Source: a virus. From it: a stretch of DNA of 64,000 nucleotides. The translations under genes were made by a program, and so were the position numbers. Location: positions 1 to 64,000 of IMG/VR virus record IMGVR_UViG_3300009168_000004. One strand, given 5' to 3'. Shown piece by piece: positions 44,381 to 55,158 of the stretch (its first letter is position 1; the number at the start of each line of letters is the position of its first letter). Below the pieces are notes generated by a model. The model saw nothing but the letters and a program-made list of their open reading frames with translations, ran no database searches and had not been told where the DNA came from.

Positions 44381-44750
44381 GGGTGATCTGACCCGACACG
44401 CAGGTGACCGTGCCGTTGACCTCGATGGCCAGCTCGCTGACGATGACCTCGCCCCCGCCGCCCATCAGGCTGACGAGCATGGCGTCCACGACGGTGACGC
44501 CGTCCCCGTCGGCCAGGCGCGCCAGGTTGGCAGAGCCAGCTCCGGTGGCCAGGGCCTCGATGGGCGTTCCCCTCAGGGTCATCGTCCCTCCCGACGGGGC
44601 GGAGAAGGACGGCTTCTGCAGGGGGATGGTCGCCAGGAGCTCGCTGGCAGCCGTGAAGAGGAGCAGCATCCCCGGATCTGCCTTGGCGTCGATCCGATCG
44701 ATCACGATCTGGAGCCGGTCGTTCTTGGTGGGCATCGAGTACGATGACAT
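44373..44750 (-). CDS. hypothetical structural protein, 125 aa
   Basis: 125-residue protein with a central hydrophobic strand (PGMLLLFTAASELLATIPLQ) and Gly-rich loops; acidic C-terminus. Possibly a small tail-tip component, by position only. ATG 44750 has no strong ribosome binding site. Confidence 0.5.
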   Translation of the reverse strand: MSSYSMPTKNDRLQIVIDRIDAKADPGMLLLFTAASELLATIPLQKPSFSAPSGGTMTLRGTPIEALATGAGSANLARLADGDGVTVVDAMLVSLMGGGGEVIVSELAIEVNGTVTCVSGQITHA

Positions 44751-44771
44751 TGCCTGTCCCCTGTTCTTCTG

Positions 44772-44999
44772 CTAGACCCACGCTGTCCCGTTCCAGAACC
44801 GGACAGGCTTGGTGATCCACGCCACGCCGTCCCACACCTTCGACGGCTTGCTGCTCCACGACGTGTCGTTCCAGACCTTGAGCCTCGAGGCGGCTGCGGC
44901 GGTCGTCACTTCGCCGGAGAAGAAGCCGCCCGACATCGCGAAGTCCCGCGGGCCGTCGTCGACGACGTATCCGCCCGTTGCGCTGAAGCTTCGACTCAT
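44772..44999 (-). CDS. small fibre-associated protein with WNGT repeats, 75 aa
   Basis: 75-residue protein. The C-terminal half has three copies of KVWNDTSW, KVWDGVAW, RFWNGTAWV, a tryptophan-rich repeat found at the ends of phage fibres and attachment proteins. ATG 44999 overlaps the stop of the spike gene (ATGA context). A trimerising or tip role is possible. Confidence 0.55.
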   Translation of the reverse strand: MSRSFSATGGYVVDDGPRDFAMSGGFFSGEVTTAAAASRLKVWNDTSWSSKPSKVWDGVAWITKPVRFWNGTAWV

Positions 45000-46315
45000 G
45001 ATGTCACCACCGGCTTCGGGTCGATGTAGAACGTCGAGTTGTTTCGCATCGCCATCGGATAGATCGTGATCGGTCCCTTCTCCCTTGGCGTCACCGTCAC
45101 AGCCATCGAGAACTTCGCGGTCAGCGCGCCGGCCCACGTGCCGTGTCCATCAGGCAGCGTAACAGGAGGGGCGAGATAGGAAACGTCCGCGGCGCTCGTG
45201 GCACGCGAGCCGCTGACCTGACCGTCAGTGCCGAGATATTCAACGTCGATCCAGATGTCTTGGTTGGTCGGCCGCACGCCGCCCGCCCAGATGCCTTCGA
45301 CCGTGACGGTGACCGGCACTCCAATCACTTCATTCCACACCGTGATGGGCAGGGCTTCGAACGGAAGCTTGTTGCGGTTGGACCCTGTCGCCAGTCGCCA
45401 CGAGATCGGGAAGGTGCCATCGCTCGCTCCTCCGCTCCTGACGATGGTCGCCTCGGTGAACATGCCGCCGGCCCTGTTGTGCTTCTCAGTCCTGTAGTTG
45501 GTGTCGCCGGTATCGCATCGAATGTACGTGATCTCAAGTCCGCCGAGCGAGGCGATGATGGCGCTGTACGGGGCGCAGGGTCCGATGCGACAATCCTTGA
45601 AGACGTAGGTGTGAGAGTTGGACGCCGCCCCAGAGATCATGGACTTGCCTGCCCCCATGACCGACAGGTCGCTCCCCTCCTGAAGCAATGTGCCGATAGC
45701 CGCGCCGGGAAGGTAGAGCGTCGTCGGTACGATGGCGCCAACGATGAACGGTTCGCCAAATCCACGAATGCTGACGCGCCCGCCCGGCGAGACGCCTTGC
45801 GAGACGTTGCCGAAGCTGACTTGGGTTCTCTCGAGAATTGTTATCGAGCCGTTGACGCCCGGAGCAATGCGAGATCCAGTCGCCGTACTGACCAGAGCCA
45901 GCAAGCAACGAACCATGCGCCACGACGTTTGCCCTGAGCCTATGGCAATGCTTGTGACGTTGGCGCCGGTGCCGCAGTAGAACTGCACGCCGTAGCATTC
46001 GGCGACGCTTCCGGAGAGAACGAGGTTGCCGCCTAGCTGCGTTGTAATCTTGGCCGTCGTTCGAAGGTCGGCAAAGACGGGAGGAACCGAACCGCCGACG
46101 CGCAGAACGCAATAGACGTAGCACGGACTGGCTTCGGTGCCTGGCGAAGTGATGAGCGCAGCGCCGGCGTTGATCTCATTGTGGTCATCAGCAAGAAAGA
46201 ACACATCACTGATTGCCTTGCTCGTCATCGCCGCGGCGAGCGTCAGGTATGCGTTGGCCCAGTCTGCCCCTGAGGCAGCGCCCGTCGCTCCGCTCCATAC
46301 GAAATAGTTGGCCAT
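44996..46315 (-). CDS. tail spike-like protein (parallel beta-helix), 439 aa
   Basis: 439-residue protein. Start MANYFVWSGATGAASGADWA is the typical opening of phage right-handed beta-helix proteins; the following 300 residues are repeated short strands (for example TTQLGGNLVLSGSVAECYG, YTFVFKDCR) and the C-terminus is a beta-sandwich. Such spikes bind or degrade host surface polysaccharide; no catalytic Asp pair is apparent, so binding alone may be its task. ATG 46315 overlaps the small gene upstream. Confidence 0.6.
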   Translation of the reverse strand: MANYFVWSGATGAASGADWANAYLTLAAAMTSKAISDVFFLADDHNEINAGAALITSPGTEASPCYVYCVLRVGGSVPPVFADLRTTAKITTQLGGNLVLSGSVAECYGVQFYCGTGANVTSIAIGSGQTSWRMVRCLLALVSTATGSRIAPGVNGSITILERTQVSFGNVSQGVSPGGRVSIRGFGEPFIVGAIVPTTLYLPGAAIGTLLQEGSDLSVMGAGKSMISGAASNSHTYVFKDCRIGPCAPYSAIIASLGGLEITYIRCDTGDTNYRTEKHNRAGGMFTEATIVRSGGASDGTFPISWRLATGSNRNKLPFEALPITVWNEVIGVPVTVTVEGIWAGGVRPTNQDIWIDVEYLGTDGQVSGSRATSAADVSYLAPPVTLPDGHGTWAGALTAKFSMAVTVTPREKGPITIYPMAMRNNSTFYIDPKPVVTS

Positions 46316-46572
46316 CAGTTGGTGTCCACCCAGACGTCGTAGAGAGCAGGGTCGAGCGGAGCCATCGTGCCGACGGTCATCCTGGCGATCCTCTCCCAGT
46401 CCGCGTTCTCTCTCGCGTACAGCTTGTCGTCGATCGGAGCCTCTGGAAGTGTATTGGCTGCCGACGCTGCCTTCCATCGCGCGCCGTCCCAGATGTACTG
46501 CGGGACGCCGCCCAGAGGAGGGACGGGATAGAGCTGACCAACTGTTGGTGAGGCAGGGAAGTTGAGGGCCAT
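46315..46572 (-). CDS. small fibre-associated protein, 85 aa
   Basis: 85-residue protein: MALNFPASPTVGQLYPVPP, then GVPQYIWDGARWKAAS. This start pattern (FPASPTVGQ..., IWDGxRW) is common in small tail fibre accessory proteins. It sits directly between the collagen-like fibre and the spike. Start ATG 46572. Confidence 0.6.
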   Translation of the reverse strand: MALNFPASPTVGQLYPVPPLGGVPQYIWDGARWKAASAANTLPEAPIDDKLYARENADWERIARMTVGTMAPLDPALYDVWVDTN

Positions 46573-46573
46573 G

Positions 46574-49500
46574 TTATCTATACTCCTTGATTATAACTCC
46601 ACCACTGCCACCACTGCCGCCAAGAACTCCAACATTTTCATTCACTGAATAGCCAGCAGAACCGCCGCCACCGGGGAATTGTCCACCGCCACCGGCCACT
46701 AGATAATCCCCCACCTTTCCGCCAGAGCCGCCCATCGGTGCATTGCCGCCGACGCCCGGAAGCACGAACGTTGGAGTCATGCTGCCAACAGCCCACGTTC
46801 CGGGAGCGCCCGCGATGTTAAGGTCGCCGCCTGAACTCGTCCCGCCCGCGCCACCAGCGATGTTGCTAACTGCGCCACCGGCTCCACTCGTGCCGCCGCC
46901 ACCACCGCCAGCGGTCAACAAGTCTCCGAATGTCGTAGTGCCGCCAACTGCTGCGCCACCACCACCAGCGCCGATCGTCACGGTTTGCGTCGTTGGTGAA
47001 TTGATGCGCTTGCGAGCGTATCCGCCTGACCCGCCGCCGCCTCCGGTAGAGACCTGCCCCGCGGTTGTCGCGCCACCATTGCCGCCGCCGCCACCGCCGC
47101 CCCATGCTTCCACAACGATGAAAGCAACATCGTCGCTTGACGGCGACCACTCGCCGCTTGCTGTGATGATGGTCTCGCCGATCAGCAAACCATCACCGGG
47201 CAGCACGCCCTGAATGGCGACACTCCATGCATCAGACGCCACGCGCATCGTCACGTCCTGCCAGAAATAGTTACCCTCTCCGTAATTGGTTCTAGGACAG
47301 CCCGCGCCGGAAGTCGTGTACGTCGCAAGCACGTACGTAACTTCATCTGGATACTGTGCGGCTGGCGGTGGGGTCGTCATAAAATAATTGTCGTCATCGC
47401 GGGCAATGCAAATGAAAGTACCGGCAGCAACGTTGGCTGGCACTTCAAGCGCAGCCTCCACCCATCCCTCACCGATGCTTTCATCGGTCATGACGGTGGT
47501 GCCGATAAGCACGTCGAAATCGAAGTCATAAAGAAAGAGTTGTCGCGTTGATACTGCTGACGGAGCGCCCGACCTGTAGAACCTTAGATGCGTTATCTGA
47601 CAATCCACATTCATCAAAAGGACGGTACCAAAGCGAAGGTTCGCGGCCTCGACAGTTGTCGAAGGTACAGCGGCATCCGGGAAAATGTGATGGGCTGCTC
47701 CGAGTGCACTTTCTGTATCCTTCGGGCCATACAGAGCATGACCTTCTGTGTCGATGTAGTAATCTCCATCAAGCCCAAGACTGCTGGCAGGGGGACCGAC
47801 GCCGTCATGAATGATGGCTCCCGTCGCCTGTATGGCAACCGGCCACGTCTCGCCCAAAGACATGTACTGCCATTCAAGGTCGGTGCCGTAGTTGTATGGG
47901 GCCTCGTAGCCACTAGGAGGAAAGACGTCCGGGCCGTCGCCGACACCCATGCGGATGCCGAAGTGAACGGCGGCATCAGGATTGGTTGGTACCGGGGCAA
48001 CGGTTTGCGCGTAAGCTAGAGCATCAAAGGAAGCGACAATCGCCAAGTGCTGATCGGCCACAACAGGAATTGGAGCGGGGAAGGCGGCGGACACCCAACC
48101 GTCAAAGCCCGCAGTCTCAACCGTCGCATTGGTTACACCAAGCAGCGTCCCCGTCGTTCCGTCGTACAGATAAAGTTGCCGCGTCGTATTTGCAGAAGTG
48201 GGGTTGCGCCGAAACTTCGCGCTGATGACCTGCCCATCAACGAGTGCGATGAACTCGTTGCCGACCACTAATGGATTTGGGTCGAACTCCCACAAGGGAG
48301 GTTCGGTCAACATGAACTCTGGGTCCAGCATCACGGCTTCGAACTTCGGGCCGTAAAGCGTGTCCGTGTCCGTATCGATGTAGTAGTCGCCGCCCTCGCC
48401 CAGCGCATCGTCGGGCAGGCCTGTGCCTGAATGAATTGTCTGGCCGCTGCCGCCGCCGCCTCCGGTTCCTGGTATGCCTTGTGGACCTTGCGGTCCCTCC
48501 GGACCTTCAGGTCCAGCAGGACCTGCGGCACCGTCAACGCCGTCAGCTCCATCTGCACCATCAGCACCGGGCACGCCCTGGATGCCCTGAGGTCCTGCCG
48601 GGCCCACCGCTCCGTCAGCACCGGCAGGTCCTTCAGGTCCTTCAGGTCCAGCCGGTCCGGCTTCTCCGAGGGGGACCGCCACCGTCTCGACCCACTGGAT
48701 GGTGTCGCCGTCGTCGTAGTTGATGAAGAGAACGCCGATCGAGCTGTCCCACCACAGCGCGCCGACGGGCGCACCGACGGGGGCGGTGTCGCTGATGATG
48801 ATGATCGAAGCGTCGCCCCCTCCCGTGCCTGGCTCACCTTGCGGACCTTCAGGACCCATCGGCCCTTCAGGTCCCATCGGTCCCACATCGCCGGTATCTC
48901 CCTTCGGACCCTGAGATCCGTCTGCTCCATCTGCTCCAGGAGGGCCTGCTACGCCGTCAGCGCCAGCAGGACCAGCAGGACCAGCAGGGCCAGCACTGCC
49001 GTCAGCACCAGCAGGACCTTGCAGTCCAGGTTCACCGTCATCTCCCTTTGGTCCTTCTGGTCCTTCTGGTCCTTCTGGTCCTGTCGCTCCGTCGATGCCC
49101 GTCGGTCCCTGGGGTCCCTCGGGTCCAGGAGCACCTGGAGCACCGGGTTCTCCTGGGTCGCCCTTCTCGCCCACGGTCCGGAGGAGGACGGTGATGGCCT
49201 GGTTGGCTGCGAACACGCCGGAGCCCGACGCGGACACGAACTCGACGGGCACCGTGAAGTAGTCTGCGAGGTTGGTGGCCGGCGCAGTCATCCGCCAGAC
49301 CTGGTTGCTCAGAGCGAAGTCCCGGTCCTGGATGATGAACTCGTCGTCGGTGTTGGCGAGGGACAGGAGGACGGACAGGTCGAAGTCGTCCTGCGTGATC
49401 CAGTCGACCGACAGCATGGTGGCGGCCTGCTGGTCTGTGTTGTTCCAGCGCAGCTTGCCGGTGCCGGGGTCCGCCATCGCCACCGAACTTGTGTCGGCCC

Positions 49501-49903
49501 GGTAGTGGAAGACCGAGGTCGAAGCCCCCTGCTCCCCGGTGGCGCCAGTCTCACCCGGCGGGCCCTGGTCGGCGGCGTCGCCGAACACGGTCGACTGGGC
49601 TGGCCCCAGGGTCCGGACCCGCAGAGGAGCGACGATCGCCCCGTCGTTGTGCTGGAGGAAGACGAGGACCTGCTCCGACGGGTCGTCGTTGTACACGGTC
49701 ACCAGCTCGACCGTCCGGAGGATGCCCGCCCCAGGCGAGGGCGACGCCACGACGGTGCCCCCGCCCGCGTCCGCGACGATCGTGTTGAGCCTCCCCGGCG
49801 TGATCGTGTCGTCGATGGTGGTCTTGTCGACCCACGACGCGTGGACGCGCGCCGCCCTGTCGGTGACGACCTCCAGCGTGTCGCCCTCCTGGAGTATCAG
49901 CAT
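46574..49903 (-). CDS. collagen-like tail fibre with DUF4082-like and Gly-rich tip domains, 1109 aa
   Basis: 1109-residue fibre. Residues 1-235 are a beta-rich attachment domain; 236-375 and 420-490 are long collagen Gly-x-y repeats ([19 protein letters not shown] and similar); residues about 500-900 hold two copies of a ~190-residue domain starting [16 protein letters not shown] and [16 protein letters not shown], resembling DUF4082 carbohydrate-binding folds; the last ~190 residues are a polyglycine tip like that of Gly-rich adhesins. The repeated DUF4082-type part has more A and T than its neighbours, suggesting recent exchange. It likely determines host range. Confidence 0.75.
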   Translation of the reverse strand: MLILQEGDTLEVVTDRAARVHASWVDKTTIDDTITPGRLNTIVADAGGGTVVASPSPGAGILRTVELVTVYNDDPSEQVLVFLQHNDGAIVAPLRVRTLGPAQSTVFGDAADQGPPGETGATGEQGASTSVFHYRADTSSVAMADPGTGKLRWNNTDQQAATMLSVDWITQDDFDLSVLLSLANTDDEFIIQDRDFALSNQVWRMTAPATNLADYFTVPVEFVSASGSGVFAANQAITVLLRTVGEKGDPGEPGAPGAPGPEGPQGPTGIDGATGPEGPEGPEGPKGDDGEPGLQGPAGADGSAGPAGPAGPAGADGVAGPPGADGADGSQGPKGDTGDVGPMGPEGPMGPEGPQGEPGTGGGDASIIIISDTAPVGAPVGALWWDSSIGVLFINYDDGDTIQWVETVAVPLGEAGPAGPEGPEGPAGADGAVGPAGPQGIQGVPGADGADGADGVDGAAGPAGPEGPEGPQGPQGIPGTGGGGGSGQTIHSGTGLPDDALGEGGDYYIDTDTDTLYGPKFEAVMLDPEFMLTEPPLWEFDPNPLVVGNEFIALVDGQVISAKFRRNPTSANTTRQLYLYDGTTGTLLGVTNATVETAGFDGWVSAAFPAPIPVVADQHLAIVASFDALAYAQTVAPVPTNPDAAVHFGIRMGVGDGPDVFPPSGYEAPYNYGTDLEWQYMSLGETWPVAIQATGAIIHDGVGPPASSLGLDGDYYIDTEGHALYGPKDTESALGAAHHIFPDAAVPSTTVEAANLRFGTVLLMNVDCQITHLRFYRSGAPSAVSTRQLFLYDFDFDVLIGTTVMTDESIGEGWVEAALEVPANVAAGTFICIARDDDNYFMTTPPPAAQYPDEVTYVLATYTTSGAGCPRTNYGEGNYFWQDVTMRVASDAWSVAIQGVLPGDGLLIGETIITASGEWSPSSDDVAFIVVEAWGGGGGGGNGGATTAGQVSTGGGGGSGGYARKRINSPTTQTVTIGAGGGGAAVGGTTTFGDLLTAGGGGGGTSGAGGAVSNIAGGAGGTSSGGDLNIAGAPGTWAVGSMTPTFVLPGVGGNAPMGGSGGKVGDYLVAGGGGQFPGGGGSAGYSVNENVGVLGGSGGSGGVIIKEYR
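48440..49160 (-). repeat. collagen-like GXY coding repeats
   Basis: Two long runs of codons for Gly-x-y triplets, in the DNA seen as repeated ACCTTCAGGTCC-type nine-base units. They form the stiff stalk of the fibre and are prone to length change. Confidence 0.8.
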
Positions 49904-52524
49904 CAGGTTGCCTCATCTTCGCTGTCGTCTTCGTCCTCAGTGATCCGCTCGAACTCTTTGATGCGGCCCTTCTCGTCGTGCTTCGTGACCGTCGTGATCT
50001 CCCGCCCGCCCCTGTTGACGATGGTCACGGGGACGGTGACGTGGATCGTCTGCTCGTCCTTCGGGGCGCGCTTGCTGAGGGCGGTCGCCGCGTCCTTCTG
50101 GGTCTTGAAGTTCCCGATCTTCCCGTTCTTGTCGTCGGCCCTCCACCTCACCGCCTCGCCCCGTCCCGACGCGACCGCACCCCCTGCGCCGCCGGACCTC
50201 TGCTCGTTCGTGACGACCTGCTTGACGGTGCCCACCTTGGTGTTGCCCTTGTAGGCGTTGTAGGACTTGAGCTTGACCGGCGCCTCCTTGCCCAGGACCT
50301 TGGTCTCGCGGTTGTGGTCGGAGGCCTCGTACATGTCCAGGCCTGCGACCTGGCCGGCGAACTTGCCCTTCTCGGTGGTCTCTCCGACCTTGGGCGCAGC
50401 CGCTGCCGCCCCTCCGCCCCCGCCCGATCCGAACTGCCCGTTCTCTGCTCGCTCCTGGTTCTCGTTGTACTCGTCCAGGGCCACCTCGGGGACGTCGGTC
50501 TCGTTGTTGAAGCCCGTCATCTGGATCTCCTGGAAGACCTCGGGCCCGAGGACGATCTCGCCCCGGTAGGGCTCCATCTCGTCGATCTGCTCAGGCCCGT
50601 TGTAGGTGATCGTGACGTGCGGGTTGTAGTCCTCGTAGTCGTACGAGCAGCCCTGGTGCTTCAAGGAGGAGTGGCGCCAGGACAGGTCGGAGTTGCCGAA
50701 GGCGAGGACGACAGCCTTGCCGAACCTCTCGACGATGCGGGGTCCGCCGGGGACGACGCGGATGTGCCCCTCCAGGTCCTGGCCCCAGGCCTCGCCCATC
50801 TTGATCCAGTCGACCGCCTCCTTCGAGTACATGATCGTGACGTGCATCTCGGCCGGGGTGACCGTGGACTTGAAGCCCTGCGAGGCCGCCCAGTCGATGA
50901 TGGCCTGCGCGTTCAGCACCCTGCGGTAGACGTAGAGGGGCTTCGGGGTCGCGTCGGCGAGGGCGTCCCGGACGGCGGCGTTGCCCGACGGGGTCCGCAT
51001 CCTGTCCCTGCCCTTGATCCTGCGGCGCCGCTGGGCAGCCCGGAAGTCGTTGGCCGCCCTCTTGGCCGGGTCCAGGTTGCTGTTGGCGGGCTCGGGCAGA
51101 TCCGCGTCTGGGTCCTCGGGGTCCACCTCGGCGTTCGGGTCAGCGTTCGGATCGACCACGGGCTCAGGTTCTGCGCGCAGACCCTCCTCGTGGTCTGGGT
51201 CGTCGAACTCCTCGATGATCTGCTCGATGCCTGGGTAGGTTCCGTCCTCGATGAGCTGCGCCTCCCTGGCCTTCTTGAGCACCACCGGGTCCAGGATCGC
51301 GGCATCCACGTCCACCTTGAACGTGTCGGCCTTCTTCTTCTCCAGGTCAGCCTTCTGCTCCGGCGTCATCTGCCAGAGGGAGTTCCACACGTAGAAGATC
51401 TCCTCGGGCTTGGAGCCGAGGGCGGACCGGATCAAGACTTCGTCCAGGCGCCAGAGCACCGGGGAGTCGTCGTTCTTCTGCTTCGAGGAGACCGAGTCGT
51501 AGTAGTTCCTGGTGTCGCTCTCGCCCGTCGCGCTCATGCCCGCGGGGGACTGGCCGAAGAAGCGGGTCGCCGGGATGTCGGCTGCGCCGCAGACCATCAG
51601 GAAGTACATCTGCAGGATCTCGGGCAGGGACGCGAACGAGGCCACCTGCCTCTGCCACTCCTCCTCCTTGTCGATCAGGAGCATGGAGTGCACGCCCTTG
51701 ATGATGTTGGCGAGGCCGAACCGCTCGAGCAGGTTCCGCTCGTAGGTCCTGGATGAGATGTTCAGCGTCAGCCCTGGGATCTTGATGATGTCGATCTTCG
51801 ACTCCGCCACGAGCTGAGCCACCGACGCAGTCACCAGGCCGCAGGACTTGATGGCGTCGGCGACGTTCAGCAGGACGGAGTCGCCCCAGGGCTGCTTGGT
51901 CGTCAGGACGTCCTGTCTCGGCATCCCGACGAAGGGGACGACGCGGCTCGGGTGGAAGCGGACCAGGGTGCCGTTGAACAGGGAGTGGCGCTCGTAGTAG
52001 GAGGGCTCACCGTACCAGGGCGAGGTGATGTCGTCGATCATGGGGCCAGGCGACACGTCCCAGCGGCTCACCGGGTGCAGGAACTCCAGGTCTCCGACCC
52101 TGACCGCCTCGATGTCCACCGGGGTCTCGTTGGATGCGCCCTTGATGCCCATGACGATGCCGGCGCCCCCGTAGAGCCGAGCCTTCTGCTTGGCCACCTT
52201 CATCTTCTGCTGCAGGCCAAGGCGCTGCTCCTCCGCCTCGATCGCCGTGATCTCCTCCGGGTCGCCGGCCTGCCAGGACCGCCACTCCCTGGTGGCGTCC
52301 TCCGCCGGAATGTCGATGAGCTTCCGGGCGATCCAGTCGCCGCGGTAGGCCGCGTCGGCCTGCGCCTGGTCCATGTCCGGCATGACCCAGTTGACGCCGG
52401 TCATCTTGTCCTTGGCCGTGCCGAGGCCCGTCGCCAGGTTCTCCAGGCTGTCCCGCGCAGACTTCTGGCTCGGTGGGGGCTTGGATGCCCGACGGGTTGG
52501 TGCGGAAGCTGCTCTCTTAGCCAT
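49903..52524 (-). CDS. portal protein fused to Acb1-type anti-CBASS 2H phosphoesterase
   Basis: 873-residue fusion. Residues about 25-440 form a DUF1073-type portal ([20 protein letters not shown], later [20 protein letters not shown]). Residues 528-668 match the T4 Acb1 2H phosphoesterase: [34 protein letters not shown] (H561-V-T563) and [14 protein letters not shown] (H636-V-T638), both catalytic HxT motifs intact. Acb1 degrades cyclic di- and trinucleotide signals of CBASS defence. The last 200 residues are a Gly/basic tail. The portal would be the DNA gate; the fused enzyme could be delivered with the virion or act from newly made protein. ATG 52524; overlaps both neighbours. Confidence 0.8.
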   Translation of the reverse strand: MAKRAASAPTRRASKPPPSQKSARDSLENLATGLGTAKDKMTGVNWVMPDMDQAQADAAYRGDWIARKLIDIPAEDATREWRSWQAGDPEEITAIEAEEQRLGLQQKMKVAKQKARLYGGAGIVMGIKGASNETPVDIEAVRVGDLEFLHPVSRWDVSPGPMIDDITSPWYGEPSYYERHSLFNGTLVRFHPSRVVPFVGMPRQDVLTTKQPWGDSVLLNVADAIKSCGLVTASVAQLVAESKIDIIKIPGLTLNISSRTYERNLLERFGLANIIKGVHSMLLIDKEEEWQRQVASFASLPEILQMYFLMVCGAADIPATRFFGQSPAGMSATGESDTRNYYDSVSSKQKNDDSPVLWRLDEVLIRSALGSKPEEIFYVWNSLWQMTPEQKADLEKKKADTFKVDVDAAILDPVVLKKAREAQLIEDGTYPGIEQIIEEFDDPDHEEGLRAEPEPVVDPNADPNAEVDPEDPDADLPEPANSNLDPAKRAANDFRAAQRRRRIKGRDRMRTPSGNAAVRDALADATPKPLYVYRRVLNAQAIIDWAASQGFKSTVTPAEMHVTIMYSKEAVDWIKMGEAWGQDLEGHIRVVPGGPRIVERFGKAVVLAFGNSDLSWRHSSLKHQGCSYDYEDYNPHVTITYNGPEQIDEMEPYRGEIVLGPEVFQEIQMTGFNNETDVPEVALDEYNENQERAENGQFGSGGGGGAAAAAPKVGETTEKGKFAGQVAGLDMYEASDHNRETKVLGKEAPVKLKSYNAYKGNTKVGTVKQVVTNEQRSGGAGGAVASGRGEAVRWRADDKNGKIGNFKTQKDAATALSKRAPKDEQTIHVTVPVTIVNRGGREITTVTKHDEKGRIKEFERITEDEDDSEDEAT

Positions 52525-54070
52525 CTGTGTTACCCCTGACCCAACTGAGCGATGTGTCGTAGTTGTAGGTCTTCTCGATCATCTTGTTGAAGGCGCCGGC
52601 CGAAGCGTCCACCTGGTCCTTGAACTGGCCCGACGGGAAGGCTTCGTGCTCGTTGATGAAGTCCCGGTTCCACTTCTTTCGCAGGAGCTTGACGTTGCCT
52701 GCCTGCACCGCAGCCGCGTAGGGCTCGGCCCGGACCTCCTTCTTGCCGGTCACCCGGTCGATGAAGCAGAGGTGCCCGTGCAGGTTGGCGACCGTGCGCT
52801 GCGCGCTCTCCTTGCCGCCGGACCCCGGCTCCTGCTCCACGTAGACGACGGTCCGCTGGATGCTGTCGTCCAGCTCGGCCGTCGCCTTGATCTTGGTCTC
52901 TCGGGTGTAGGCGTCCCACTGGCCCCGGACGACGTCCTCGACGATCACGGTGCCGTCGGCCATCTGGTTCATGAGCACGCCCGCCGTGTGGGCGCCGCCT
53001 CCGGACGTGCCGGCCTTGTCCCAGTACCTGACCCGCTTCTTGATCTCGGACTGGGGGAACGAGCCGATGATGCGCATCTCCTCGATGGGGAACATGCCGC
53101 CGCCCTGGATGATCGGGTTCTGCTGATACAGGCTCTCCCACGAGACTTCGGTGTAGGTCTTCCGCTGCTCCAGGAGGAACTCCAGGGACTTGAACTCTGG
53201 GAACAGGGCCTCGCCGACGGACCGGGGCTCGCAGTTCACCCGGATCGACTCCTCGGTGGCGAAGGCCGGGTAGCGGAGGATGGTCATGTCGGGGAAGCGC
53301 TCGATCAGTCGGCCGGCGGGGTCGTCCACGTGCCACCTGGTGACGGTCATGAGCATGCCCGCCCGGTCGTCGAACCGGGACATGAAGTCGTCCGTCATCC
53401 AGGACCAGGTCTTGTCTCGGATGGTCGGCGACTGCGCCTCGCCCCGGCCCTTGATCGGATCGTCGACCACGCCGAAGTCCAGCGACTTCCCGGTGATCTG
53501 CCCGTCGGGGGCGGTCGTGTTCTCGAAGTAGCCCTTGCGCCCGACGAAGTGCATCAGGTGGCTGTTCCGCTGGTACTGGCCCGCGTACTCGCCGCCGCCC
53601 TTCAGGGGCAGGATGCGCGTGTCCGGGAACGCCCTCTTGAAGCGATCGTCCTCGAACCGCCTCTGCAGCTCCGTGTTGGTCTTCGTGCCCAGGTCGCCCG
53701 AGTACGATGCGAAGATCGTCCGGAAGTCGGGCTCGTGCCCGTGGAACCAGGACACCCCGTCCTGCACGCTCCTGGACTTTCCATGTTGCGGCGGAGCCAT
53801 CAGGAGCAGCTTCGGCCGGTGGCCGTTCTTCAGGCGGATGAAGAACCTCTGCAGGAGGCCGCTGACCTGGCGCGGCCACCAGCCGACCCGCATCTCGGGG
53901 TCCATCATCTTGCGGTAGGCGTACAGGTTCTCCCTGGCCTCCGCCGCTTGCAGGTCCATGATCAGGTCCAGGTCCTGCTGGGTGAACCTGGGGCGGTTGC
54001 GGCTGTCGTGCTCTGCGCGGGCGATGGCCTCCCTGATCTGCTCCTTGCGGGGGTTGTGCGCGTCCATCAT
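52517..54070 (-). CDS. terL: terminase large subunit
   Basis: 517-residue DNA-packaging motor. ATPase: Walker A LLMAPPQHGKSRS (residues 92-99 core), Walker B FGVVDDP (200-205) with the coupling region around MTVTRWHVDDPAGR. Nuclease: Asp351 (RYWDKAGTSGG), Glu412/Glu414 (VVYVEQEPGSGGK) and the KDQVDA Asp488. It translocates and cuts concatemeric DNA together with the small subunit. ATG 54070 overlaps the upstream stop. Length is normal. Confidence 0.9.
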   Translation of the reverse strand: MMDAHNPRKEQIREAIARAEHDSRNRPRFTQQDLDLIMDLQAAEARENLYAYRKMMDPEMRVGWWPRQVSGLLQRFFIRLKNGHRPKLLLMAPPQHGKSRSVQDGVSWFHGHEPDFRTIFASYSGDLGTKTNTELQRRFEDDRFKRAFPDTRILPLKGGGEYAGQYQRNSHLMHFVGRKGYFENTTAPDGQITGKSLDFGVVDDPIKGRGEAQSPTIRDKTWSWMTDDFMSRFDDRAGMLMTVTRWHVDDPAGRLIERFPDMTILRYPAFATEESIRVNCEPRSVGEALFPEFKSLEFLLEQRKTYTEVSWESLYQQNPIIQGGGMFPIEEMRIIGSFPQSEIKKRVRYWDKAGTSGGGAHTAGVLMNQMADGTVIVEDVVRGQWDAYTRETKIKATAELDDSIQRTVVYVEQEPGSGGKESAQRTVANLHGHLCFIDRVTGKKEVRAEPYAAAVQAGNVKLLRKKWNRDFINEHEAFPSGQFKDQVDASAGAFNKMIEKTYNYDTSLSWVRGNTDG

Positions 54071-55158
54071 CAGAATGCAAAGCTCACGTTGGTGGCTTCG
54101 ACCTTGTCGACGTCGAGCGGGTCGTCCGGGTCCGTCTTGAACGTGATCGAGACCGTGATCGTGCCTGGCCCCCTCTTGGTCTCCCCCGTGTTGAAGGTCT
54201 TGTAGACCCCGGCCATCTCGTCCTCCGGGAAGCGCCCGACGTCGTCGTGGTCGACGTTCGGCGGGAAGAAGGCCGGGGCGCCTGCGTAGAAGTCGACGTC
54301 GGCGTTGAAGATGTCGTCGGTCGCGACGTCCTCGGGCTGAACCACCGGCCACGCCTCGTACCCCATGACCTTCAGGTACCGGGCGAACCAGAGCTTGCCC
54401 TCGTAGCTGGCCTTGCCGCCGATCGCCCCCGGACGGGACCAGGTCACGTCGAAGGTCACCACCTTCTGGCCGACGGCGACAGCGGCAGACTTGAGGGCGT
54501 CGTAGGCGATCCAGATCAGGCGCGTGCCCGGACCGACGGTCTGGGTCTTGGACGCTCCGACCTCGTCGTGGCCGGCAGTCTCGGTCAGCAGGAAGATGTC
54601 CCAGTTGAAGCCGGCCAGGCCGATGTCCGTCGCGATCGACATGGCGAGGACGTTCGAGTAGAGCGAGCTGGCATCGTCGGGCGCAGTGTAGTCTGAGCCG
54701 CCCGCTCCATTCCACGAGACTGTGAACGGCACCTCCTGCTCGCCGAACGGATCGAAGCCGGAGGAGCAGATCGCCCCGGTCAGCGTGTCGATGAGGACGT
54801 ACTCACCGGCGTCGATCACGTGGAAGGTCAGCCCGGAGAAGACCTTCGACCTGGGGTCGGCCACCGCAGGGAACGCGTGGAACTTGTTGGGGGCTGCGGT
54901 GAAGGCGGGCACGGGGTCGGCTTCGCTGCCCGGAGGGGCAGACACCTTCTCTGGGAACGGGCCGTAGGCCAGGACGCCGTCCTGCCAGCCGAACCAGGGG
55001 AAGTCCGACTGCAGAGTGATGCGGACGCTGGGGTCCGTGCCCCCCGACGGGATGCTCGAGTCGACCTGCCCCATGCCCTGGACGAACAGCAGGAGATACC
55101 GGCCTCCGGGCCAGTTCACGTTCACCAGGTGCTGGGTGGGGTCGTGGGCTAGCGGCAT
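54070..55158 (-). CDS. hypothetical protein, 362 aa
   Basis: 362-residue beta-rich protein (MPLAHDPTQHLVNVNWPGGR; later FSGLTFHVIDAGEYVLIDTL) with Gly/Asp-rich turns, the composition of a structural virion or surface-binding protein. No family is recognised. It lies between the GcrA-like gene and terminase, overlapping both by ATGA/TGATG, so it is part of the packaging operon. Confidence 0.55.
   Translation of the reverse strand: MPLAHDPTQHLVNVNWPGGRYLLLFVQGMGQVDSSIPSGGTDPSVRITLQSDFPWFGWQDGVLAYGPFPEKVSAPPGSEADPVPAFTAAPNKFHAFPAVADPRSKVFSGLTFHVIDAGEYVLIDTLTGAICSSGFDPFGEQEVPFTVSWNGAGGSDYTAPDDASSLYSNVLAMSIATDIGLAGFNWDIFLLTETAGHDEVGASKTQTVGPGTRLIWIAYDALKSAAVAVGQKVVTFDVTWSRPGAIGGKASYEGKLWFARYLKVMGYEAWPVVQPEDVATDDIFNADVDFYAGAPAFFPPNVDHDDVGRFPEDEMAGVYKTFNTGETKRGPGTITVSITFKTDPDDPLDVDKVEATNVSFAF

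Noticed and set aside
52530-54080. Alternative minus-strand frame of 516 codons overlapping terL
   Set aside because: Same strand but out of frame with the Walker and nuclease motifs; Arg/Pro/Gly-rich shadow composition.
49978-54205. Two plus-strand frames of about 600 codons opposite portal and terminase
   Set aside because: Both are antisense to clearly recognisable genes with intact catalytic motifs; their own sequence has no domain-like pattern.
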